Shown one piece after another: positions 41,201-53,200 of a stretch of DNA of 64,000 bases. The stretch's first letter is position 1. The number at the start of each line of letters is the position of its first letter. Under the pieces are notes generated by a model that saw nothing but the letters and a program-made list of their open reading frames with translations, was not told the DNA's origin and did no database searches. Both the position numbers and the translations under genes were made by a program. The stretch covers positions 1,947,001-2,011,000 of the forward strand of contig JAQPZY010001660.1 in NCBI GenBank assembly GCA_029931535.1. The letters are read 5' to 3'. This DNA is from Margaritifera margaritifera. Lineage: Eukaryota; Mollusca; Bivalvia; Unionida; Margaritiferidae.

Positions 41201-44200
41201 GTCATTTAACACAATAATCACATTAAAACTAGTGGGAAAACAAGTCATTAACATTTTAAAAAGACTCAAGACTTTGAATTAACTTTTCTCCCTTAAAAAT
41301 AAAAATAGATTAAAAAGGAATGCATTTTTGAAAATGACTCATCAATACCTTCAACATGAGATTTAGTTTATTTTTAAAAATTTCTGTAGCATACCTACAT
41401 GGTTTGATCCTTTAATGGTAAGTATATAGAGAAAATTCTGTTATTAGAAAACACAAGACTGATTTCAGTTTTAAGTGTTACACTGTAATATAAAGAACAC
41501 ATGATATGAATTTAATACACTTATTATACCTGCTATTGCACTGTTTGAATCTGTTTAATTTTTTTTTTTTACACCATACTGGGATGCCCTCTTGTCCCTA
41601 TGTTGGCCCCCCTTTTTTCACATTCAGTGGGGGCAAGTGCCCACATTTACCAAATCCTAGATGCAACCCTGAAAGGTTAATCCCCCTCTCTCTCTCTGTA
41701 ATAGTTCATTTGCAATCAAAGATTTTCAGATTTTATTTTCCAACAAAGGAGAAACACCTCACACAATCAATTCTAGTTTGCTTGCTTGCACTCTCTCTCT
41801 CTCACTTCTCATGTTAATTCAATAAATCCAGTTTTATTTAGTTCACTTATTTATTGGAAAGATGTATAGCTATTAAGCTACTGTACTGTGGATCATTGTC
41901 AATATTAAAATTTGAATTTGTTCATGTTTTTTGTGCAAAAGAAATATGTGAAGTGCCTTGTACAGGGACACACCATTGTAGGCAAACCATCTCTAATTGC
42001 TGTGGCACCTGAAAACTTGATCAATTTTGAGGGGTGGGTGAGCTAGACCCTAGTCCGACCTTGCTTTGAAATCATGTTGCTCTTTTGTACAACCCGAAAC
42101 CAAACCAAATGCACGTCAAATCATGTATACTTTTCGATTCTGCATACAGGTCTCTCTCTCTCAGAGAAATGTGAGGATTCAGTTAATGGTATTTTCAGTT
42201 GATTTTTAGCTAATAATGAAATCGAGTTTTTGATATTCTATTTTTGTGATGTTGTGACATCGCTCGCCCATTCCTTTAGCCCCCGACATTAATCCTTTCA
42301 TTCACTATTTCTTCTATCCTTCTCAGTTATTCTCGTGGTTTAATTTTTATGTCTTTTCTCGATCATGGTTAATTTAATAATGACACTCACTTTTAGATGT
42401 AAATAGGTGTCCTACAGTGCATTATTCAGCAACCACTCTCAACCTACTTTCTCTCTCTTTCTCTGGAGCCCTGGGTGGCTGAGTGGTCTAAGGCACTCAC
42501 ATCTCACCTCTGTCAGCGTGGGTTTGAGTCACACCTCAGCCAATGTGGATATATGATAAAGCTTGCCAGTAGCTTCCCATGGGTCGGTGGTTCTTCCCGG
42601 GTTCTTTCTCCACCAAATATACTGGCCGCCATGTATACTGTAGTATCATTTATTTTCGTGGGTCTCAATTTTCATGGTTTTGTAAAACGGGACATTTTCA
42701 TGGGTACTTAAATTCATGGTTTTGCCTGTCAAAGTTTGCATATTTGTAGGTATTTAATTTTGTGGATTATTATCTACAAATACCTGAAATAAAGAATACA
42801 AAAGCATACAACTATGACAACAAACGATGGCCACTTCAATTTATGAGCACAAATCAAACATCTGTCAAGATAAATCATTTATACTCAAAATCAAAGGGAG
42901 CTGATGCAGCCAACAACACTAAGCTAATTGGTTAGTAAGTACATGTGTATTACCTCTTCCTTAAAACACTGTCCATAAAGTTGCACCATGAGTTACTTTC
43001 TGACAACCATGGCATTAACACAATAGCTGAAGAGTGGTAAAATTCAACTTAGATTGTCATCATTTCATATGTGAACCAAACATAATCAGCTGCCCCTTGA
43101 TCAATGTAGTTAGCAAGCAGTGTCAACATTTGATGTGTTCAAAGTGAGAAGATGCTAACTAAATTGAAAAACAATGGAACCACTCATTTGTTTCAGCCAG
43201 CCTTATGTACAAACCAACTTTGACCACTAGACTCTACTTAAACCCTTGTCAATGAAGCTGATTCATGTTGAATGGCTAATTGCGGCTCATGTGAAAATGT
43301 GGGAAAGATCGGAACTAATTATCTGTGGCTTTGAGAATACTGGACTTGTTTAATTCAACAATTTTAGGATTATTTACCCAACTAACATTTGTGTATACCA
43401 GCCGACTTGATTGACATGATGTTGATTCAGTGGTTTTGTCCAAAAATCAGTGAAGTGTGGCATCAATGATCTGCAGTAATTAGTGCACATACACAGTGTT
43501 TCAATATTAATTGTGCTTCAAGCAATAGTTTTAATATTTTAAATTGTTCAACTACAGTTTCACTTGAATGAAGAATCGATTTGAATAAGTGTTAAATCTA
43601 ATTTTCATTTATAGTATCATTTCTTATTCTTTCTTTCATTTTCAGTAATAACAGTGTTTGAATACCTCATGTTTTTTCTTGTTTCTCTCTATCCTTATTT
43701 ATTTCACAACATATTGATTTAAGGCAGTGAGAGGAAATTAAAGCTGCCGGATACTGTATAGATATGTGCGCATTGCAGCAATATAAAAATGCTTTATAAT
43801 TCTTTTCTTAAAGAGTTAAAATAAAACAAATGTGTGTAAAAGCTAATATTTCTTACCAGATTACAGAATTGACGTTGATTTATAAAATAGCTTTGTTGAT
43901 CTCTAGGAATGAAACACAGTAAAAAAAAATGAGGGAAGGGGGTGGGGTGGGGTGGGGCTTCTTTATCATATGTGGCTAATTTTTCGTTGGGTCTCTAAAT
44001 TCGTGGTTCAGGGTAACAATGAAATCCACGAAAATGGGTACCCCACCAAAATTTGTGATATTGCCATATATGGTCTAAGGTGCTTGCCTTTACAGATCAC
44101 TCACATCTCACCTCTGTTGGGGTGGGTTCGAGTCTTGGCTCAGCCAATGTGGGTATGTGGCTTTGTCAATAGCTTCCCATGGGTCGGTTGTTCTTCCCAA

Positions 44201-47200
44201 GGTCTTCTTGGGTTCTTCCTCCACCAGATATACTGGCTGCCATGTACAGCCTAACGTGCTGAAAAATGGCATTAAACCCACAAAACCAAACCAAACCAAC
44301 CCTCTCTCTCTCACCTCATGTTATGAATTGAGTCTACTTTTTATTTTATTGTTAAAAAGGCATCCATGTAAATATATTAATATACATGTAACTAAGAACA
44401 TTTTCACGAACAATGGAACTTGAATGTTGATGCATCTGCTTCAGACAGACATGCTTGTGAAGAGAACCATGTTTTACCAATTTTATCACACTTTATTTTT
44501 TAAAATAGTAGCTGCATATGAAACTTCTGCATTAAATATACGGTATTGTTTAGATAGTTTTTTGGGAGAAAAAAATGCATGCATCATGAAAATATGAGTA
44601 TGGATTGGCATGTCTTCAGCAGTCATGAACACATTGCCTCTCCATCTCTTTCTCTCTCTCGCAAAAGAATTTGATACATTGTATTTTCGTTTGACATTTA
44701 GTTGATAACGTTGATTTTATATAAATTTGATTTGGAAGAATGAAAAAAACTAAACAAATATGTCTGTTAATTTATAAGGGCAATGATGTAGATCACTCAG
44801 ATAGCTCTCTCTCTCTCTGAAACTCTTTGCTGGGGTCATAAACAGTCAATCACGCCCATTTTATCAACATGATGTCCACTCTTTGGTGGATTGTCGGATG
44901 TGACTCCACAAGAAGCTGCAGCAACCCCATCAGGATGTGCTGGGAGATCGTGGAGAGGACTTTTTCTTTATCCTCTCCACCCCAACCATGATGGAGAAAT
45001 GAAACATCATGTGAGCTGTGCTGTAGATGGAAAGTCATATCGACATGAGTTTTCACCAGAAGACTTTTCATGTTGTCTGGTTGGTACTAAATGAAAATGG
45101 TGCTGACCTCACATCAGTATGGCCACCTTGGGAGCCATCTTGAAAATCTTGTTATTGCTATTCCTCCTAAATGGAAACTCGTATCATCATGGGGTTTTCA
45201 CCAGAAGACTAATTATGATATCTAGTAGGTCCTAAATGAAAATGGTGTCCCACAGATATCCAATATGGCTGTCGCAATGAACATATTGAAAATCTTGTCA
45301 TTAATTCTTCTGAATGGATGGTCATATTGGCATGGAATTTTCACCAAAAGTCTTCTAATGGTGTCTAGTTTGCCTTAAATGAAACTGGTGCTGATCTTAT
45401 GTCCAGTATTACTGCCACAGTTGCTAATTTGAAAGTCTTGTCGCTCAGAAATATCAGAGATGGTTTCAACACTTAGCAGTTAACCCCATTTCATACTGAA
45501 GCCCAATCAGATGGGCAGTTGTGTGGAACTGGAAATTTGTTCATTCAGTGGATCAGCATGAGAGAATGCAGTGATGTTGGTCCGTCGGACTTTACATGAC
45601 AAGTTTTTCAAATATTTTTTAAAGTTATATACAGTTTAAAAGCTTAACATTTTCTTTGAAGTCATATTTTTAAAAATGTTTAGATGTTAAAAATTCAGTT
45701 GATTGTAAAGTTAAGTAAACTACAAAACTTTCTTTACATTTTATTTTATAACTTGCTTTCAATGCAATTTTTCTATCTGCAATATTCATTTACCACCTAT
45801 ATGTAAGTGTATGAAATGTGGGGAATTTTATGCTGTTAAAAAGGGTGACAAAAAATACAAATCCATCAAAAATGTCAAAGGTTATCACAATTTTATTAAA
45901 TTTACTCGCGTGAGAATTGGAGAGCAAACAGAATGATCCTTACTGGTAAGTCGACAAAGCTTTTCATTTTGGTTCAGTATTTTTATTCCATAATAAATTC
46001 TAATGTCAAAATATCAGAGTTTTGTTGGGTTTAATTTAGTCCATTTCCAGGAATGCAGTAAAATTTCATAATATTATGCACACATCCAACATTGGTGTAT
46101 GGGAAAACTTTATGAGAAGTGAAGTTTTAAAAATGTCCCGTTAGCTTGAAAGGCTTCCAAGCTCTCATCATCAATTTTGATTCAAAAATATAAATTAACT
46201 AGTTATCATCCATTCATTTCATTTGATGTAAACAAGATCATGATCCCCGCTGCCTAAAATATCAATTTCCCGAACAAAATTGTCTACATTTTCATCAAAT
46301 TCAGCATCCAGATTACTGCCATTAATTGCATCTTCAGTACTGTCTGTCATTTTGATCTCTGCACATTACAATTCAGTTTTGAAATCAAATTTTCAAATAA
46401 CCAGTTATCATCATCTCTGTTCATTTCAGCGAAGTCAAGATCATGATCTGCACTGCTTAAAACGTCAATTTTCCACCCAAAATTGTCTCAATTTTCATCA
46501 GAATTGGCATCCACATCACTGTCACTTCAGCGCTGTCTGCCATGCTGATCTCTGCATGTTAAAACTTGTGTTTGAAATAAAATTTTCAAATAACCGGTTT
46601 TCATCAGGTCCGTTCATTTTGAAGAAGTAAATATAACGATCCCCACTGCCTAAAATGTCAATTTTCCACACTATATTTTCAACTAACTCCACAAGCACAT
46701 TAATGCCATCACTCGCCTCTTCAGTACTGATTGCTATTTTGATCTCTGCATGTTAAAACTCGATTTTTAAATCAAATTTTTAAGAGTTTTTTGTCATTTT
46801 TTTAAACTCATGCTTTCACTGCATTTGTGTACCTCCTACCTTTATTTCCTTCTTTTAAAAAAAGTACACATAAACTAATGACATATTACATGGTTAAATG
46901 CACACTTCTGCAAAGTGATAGATGGAATGTAGTGAACATAAGACCAGAATTGTATCCTGTCTGAAAAGGTAATGTGCGACTGGAATCTGTCTGAAATGGG
47001 TTAAAAAGAAGAATTTTTTCTTATCTTTAATTCCTGGAAATTCATTTCAAACAGTAGAGTGTCAGTCCATTTGAAGGAAACTTGTTGAACTCTACTGGTG
47101 ATAGACCAGAAGAGCTTATGGGATGGCCTGTTGTCTGTCATCCATCTGTCCATAGCACAAGTTTCTTATCGCTGCTCAACCTAAAACAACTTTTAGGAAT

Positions 47201-50200
47201 GCCATGAAACTTTACACACATATTCATCCCAAGGTTTAGTTGATCCTAAATAAAAATGGTGCCACTCAAACATCCATCTTAAAAATCTTGTCATCACTAC
47301 AGCTCCTGCATGGATGATCGTTTTCACCAAGAGACTTATGATGTCTAGTTGGTCCTAAATGAAAATGGTGCCAGTCTGATATCAAGTATGGCTGCCATGG
47401 CAGTCATCTTGAAAATCTTGTGGTCTTCAATTCTTTTGAGGCTGATTGCTCATGAACCTTGCATGGCTCTAACATACAAACTTAGATGTGTGTATAAATC
47501 AGACTTAAATTATAAACAAGAAAAATAATTCAATTGTACATGTAAGTTTTTTAATACTCAAAATTGTAATCAAAATTATGATTGAAACTAACAGGAAAGC
47601 ATTGTAGTTCCTTCTATATCCAAACTCATAGATTGAAGTATAGGTAATAACAGTAACTGGTTAAAAGAATTGCAAGTTGATTATTTTTTCTCAATTCCTG
47701 TAAAAATGCAAGTAGTAAAAGAAAGTTTAATTCAAGCCCTGTGCAAAGTAGTATAAAAACTGAGAGTGCTGGACCATAGGGTACTTTAAATAGGATTCTC
47801 TATTTAAGTGGGAACCAGGTCAATATGTTATCACTAGATTATTTTTGTTTAAACTTTTTTTACTTGCCCTGGATAATCTTTACCTGAGCTGCCCAGCAAA
47901 GGATTTTTCTTTTTCATACCTGCATTGGTAAACTAGTAGTCACGGATGTCATATACATGTACATGGAATGCATATAAGAGTGAGAATGATCTGACTTGTA
48001 TATGAATACTGAGATTTGCCCTCAATAACTTTTAATTTTTAGGTTGTTTGCTTTTTTGGTGAAGATAATTTGCGATTTCAATTCTCTTTTTCATTTAGGA
48101 CCAGAGAACGTGGCAATATTCCCCGATTATCAGCTGTGTATGCAGCTATGACTTACCCAGAAACTCAGAGCCTGGAAACTGTATCACTGGACACCAGCAG
48201 TCAGATGGACTATGATGATGATTCAGGAGGAGAGACTACAATGTCAGAAGATGAAAGCCCCTTATGGACATTGTTTAATTCTATTGTTAACTATACTGAT
48301 GCTGCAGGTGCACGATTGATAGAGCCTTACATGAAGTTACCAAACAAAAGGTGATTCAGTCATACATTCAGAAATTACTGTAAAGCAAGAAACTTTGAAT
48401 CTAAACCCAAGATACTGGACATGTGATAATAAAACTTGCCCAGCAAAGTTTTTCAGTTATCATAACCAGTGAAGGGTTTTCCATCCCTGCAGTGTCATTG
48501 TGACCATGGCAGATTAACATGGAAAACACACACACACACACACACACACATTCTCTTTATGTGCTGTTTTGTAGATATTAGAGGAAACTGACAATTATCT
48601 GATTAATAAGTCGCTCAGTATATGCTCAGTATATGCTTCATCTTTTGATTGCAACAAATTGATATATCTGCTTTGTTATTTTTTCTTCGTAAGATTTCAT
48701 GTCATTAGAACTTCACTTCTTAAAGTATGATGTCAGAAAAGTATACAATATTTGGTTAAGTTACTCTTTAGCTAGCAGATGCAGGTCAGAAACGTATACT
48801 TCAGGCTAAAAATACGTCATAGGCCTTGTTGCTTGTTGCATTCATTTTATTGTCTTGACTGTATTAGCACATAGTGATGATAGGTATCGCTTTTCAGCAG
48901 TGCTGCTGGTGTCTTCATTGTCATGGACAATGTAAAGATTTTATTACCCCATGCCTTTTGGAAGAAAGGTGTGGATTATGTCCTCCTGTTCTGTTTGTCT
49001 GTCCATCAATCCTTTTATTCTACTTGGAGATTCTAAAAGCCGCCATACACTTTGGGATGCAAAGATATTAGTAAGAGAGGAAACAAAATTGAGGATTTTC
49101 TTAAAAAAACCTCCAGTTTTTGCTTTTTTTTAGCCATAAGTCGTATACCTGCCTATATCCTGCACAGGACCATACTCATTCTTAGATCTGAGAGCCTGCA
49201 ATCCATTTCTTTTATTTGACTTCTCTTGGGAAGTTGGTGACAACCTCTGTAGTAGTGACCACTTTTCAGTACATGTCGAAATCCTCGTGCCCAAGGCAAT
49301 ATTGTTGACATAAGTGTGTGGTGGTGGTGGTGGGCATCGTAAGCATAAATAAAGTTACTTTTCTTCCTGCATCAAAAGAAACTTTCACAGCACAATAAAC
49401 GTGTTTCAGTCACATAGGAGGTTTGTCAACATAAGTGATATCGATATAAGTGGCTACGACTCTACTTAAGAAGTACCAAACCTGAACCTCAAAGGATAGT
49501 CTTAAGATGGATATTGAATAAGGCAGATTGGGATACGTTTCACACCCTCTGTGAATCAAATTTAACAGCTGATCACTTTGATAACATAATAGATCCACTG
49601 GTCTTATTTACTAACATACTCCAGGATGTTGCTAGAGATAAAATTCTTACATGAAGGATGACATCAGCAAATAGAAAAGGTCCTTGAGTTTTCAATGCCA
49701 ATGCAGCAATTCAAAATTTGAATATATACCATATATACTAGGGGTGAAACAATTCATCGATATATCTATGCAGCGATACTTTTGCCATATCGATACACGT
49801 ATCGATACAAGAGGTGAAGAATTGATACAAAATGATATCTACCCTATGTAAGTTATTTTAATCTTCAGCAGTCATGAATAATTATTAGTCGTTTGCCTTC
49901 TTATTCTTTAAACTGAGAATCGATAATGTATCGTATCGTAGGCTCTGTATCGTGAATCGTATCGATATGCGGCACAGGTGTATCGTTTCACCCCTAATTT
50001 ATACTGAGCTAAAGTTTGTCATTAGAAAGAGCAAGATGAAAACATGGAGATCTTATGAACTATTGCTCCCATCTTAAATCAGTATGGAATATGGTATAGA
50101 AGAACACATTGATTCAGATGCCAGAGAAGCACAATTGACCATCTTGTCAGACTTAAAATATTTATTGAAGAAGCTTTCATAAAGAAATTATTGTTAAATT

Positions 50201-53200
50201 TTTTGCACATTAAAAACTTGTGCTAATAATAATAGTTTTCATAAACGGATATCTCTAATAGTACATGTAGATAGATATGTTGCTGAGATAGAGGCAGGGC
50301 TTGATTTATAGCTGGAGAATATAATACATAGATAGTCAAAAGAGCATAGAGATATTGATTGATTGATTAATTGAATGAATGATTGATTGATTGATCTTTT
50401 GAAACTACATCAACAATAATAAGAGCTTGTCTTGGAAATGAGAGTTGTTTTGTACTGATTTATTTATTTTCACACCTGAATGATTTGAGAAGACTTATTT
50501 TTATCCATGTAATTATTTGCCAAGATGCAAGTATCTATCAGTCTTCTGTAATTGCCATGTGTACAATAGATGATAAACACCACTTGTGGATGGTTATGTT
50601 ATTACATCGATAGCGCACATAGAGAAAACCATGTGGCTGGTCATTAGAGATGAGTACCTATTATTCTCAGATGCGCACCTGTAACAGAAATCTTGTGAGT
50701 TATGTCATTAACGATTATCACCAAGTCATCGTGAAATTGGTGACATGCGTTAAATCAGTCTTTGACAGGTCAACTAAGCTTGATCAGTCCATCAGCTAGC
50801 ATAATGATTAGGGAGGAATCTACTCAACCACTGAATGTGGTTATGTAAGGACTTGAAAGTTGATAGATCCCATATACTTGCAAATATTACAATTAAAATG
50901 TAACTGAGAAGTTAAAATGTAAATATTTAGTGTCTTTTTGTCAAAACTTGCTTGAAATGATAAGCATTCACATTATCCCGTTTGCATGAGAAAATGTGAG
51001 ACTGACCTTGACATAAACTACAAGATGGAAGTGACAGACTTTGATAGTGTATCATGTCAAATAAAGATCGATAGATGAATGATACTGAGGGCATTTATGT
51101 ACTAGAAGCATGAGGTACATAACAATGGTAAATAAAGGTTGGAATATATGTACTGTGGTGAGATTTCAGATTATGACCTCACTCTCTCACTCTTAACTTT
51201 TTGAACTTGCACACGGGCAAGTACCGTGCAAACTTGAGTATACCCAAACCGAATTTGAGCTTGTCCCAGGTGTCAAGCAAGTGGATTTGTCCTGCCCTGG
51301 TGAAATGCCCTTATCCAGGAAATAACTGTTCATTTATATGTTAATGATTCTTTGGTCTGGTGTAGACCAAAGAGTATGCATACTATTGAACATCAGCTAC
51401 AGATATGCTTAAAAAGAGACATGGTCAGAAGTAAATGGGTTCAAATGTTCTAAATCTAAAACTGTTTGAATGCACTTCTGCCAGTTACATAAAATTCATG
51501 TTGACCTAAAACTCTATCTTGATGATTCTCTTATCCCTGATGTGGAGGAGACCAAATTTTTAGAACTTATTTGTTATTGTAAACTAACTTTCCTTCTGCA
51601 TATTAGATAAGTCTGGGACAAATATCAATAAGCCCTGGATTTAATACAGGTTGTGGCAAACATATTGATGAGCAGACCAGAAGATCTTACTCCAGTTATA
51701 CAGGATTTTAGTATGATGTAACCTTAACACTGGCTTGATAGTGCACAAATCAGCTTGAAAATTCTAACTGAAGATGCTTGATCCGAAACACAATCAGGGA
51801 CTTTTACTTTGTATGGGAGCATTGAGAACTTTCCCTTACAAAAGCCACTATATTGAGGCAAATGAGCCATCACTTTATCTCAGATGACAAAATTGGCTTT
51901 TTAGTATACATGCATTACCAAATTGTCTTCTAATTCATCTAATTCTGCATCGTCAATTCCAAATCACGTACGTTCAGAAACCAAATTTCATTCCACCTTT
52001 TGGCATATGAATTCATCCTCATCCAGAAGGAGCAAAAATCAGTCTTGCAAATACTGCAGAATTCAGTATTCCCAAATCACCACCTTGGTTATTATAACCC
52101 ACCAAAATAATATTTGCACTTTGCCAGTTCATAAAGTCCTGAACCAATTCTCTTGTTTTTCAGAGTAAATTCAATGAAATCGCAGCCTCCTATTGTGACC
52201 TTAGGTCCCTGTATACAGATAGTTTGAAAAAGGGAGACAAGGTCGCAGTTTCTGTTGCAGCACCTTGCAATCTTGAACTGGTTACAGGATAAAACCTCCA
52301 TTTATATCACATCAATTACAGTCATAATAAGATCTTTGATCTTCATTGAAGTCTCACTAAGAACTAATTTCATAATCTTTTCAGATTCCCTTTCCACACT
52401 GAATGCTTTACAAGACCTTAAATTTGAGAACTCATTAATATCATAAATTTTACAGAAACATGATTTGATCATACAAGCTGAAAAAGTGTCCTGTACTGTT
52501 GGCTACCTAATGACGTTGGTATTAAGGGTAATGAAAAGGCAAATAAAGCAGCCAAAGCTGCCCGAAAGTCATTTGTTTAAGAATGGAAAATTCCATATGC
52601 TGACTTCAAGTATTATATAAATTTCTATGTTCTGTATCCTTAGCGAAATATGTGGGAAGAAACTTTGGAACATAAAACCTATCAGTGGAGAGTGGCATTT
52701 CTCATAAAGAACAAATTGCAGAGATGAAATGGTATTGTGCCACTCATGTATAGGACATACATACCTGAATCATGCATACCTCTTAAAGGGTGAACCTCAA
52801 CAAGAGTACATACCTTGCCCATGTGCACTGACAGTAGAACACATTCTTGTCGAGTGTATGGACTTGTACCCTTGTGAGACAGTAGATTTAGTGTGTGAAC
52901 TTGATTAAGAAGCTTTATGATGATGTACCACTACAGAAAATCTTTGGCTTTTTAAAAGAATGCAGTTTACATACAAAATGTTGACCCTATGTTTTAAGGA
53001 CTTTATATTTTTCACCTTTATTTGCTCACCTGGCTGTAAGTCTAAGTGAACTTATGTTAGTTCTGTGTCCGTTATGCATTGCGTGTCGTGCATTGTGAAT
53101 CTCTCAACAATTATTATTTTAAACTTTTCTTCAAAAACCACTGGTTTAGTTTTGACCAAATTTGGCACAGAGCATCCTGGCATGAAGGGCTTTCATTTTA

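Noticed and set aside
46280..46630. 116-codon + frame inside the piggyBac-like element
   Set aside because: It is antisense to the acidic coding-like frame of the 193-bp repeats and shows no motif.
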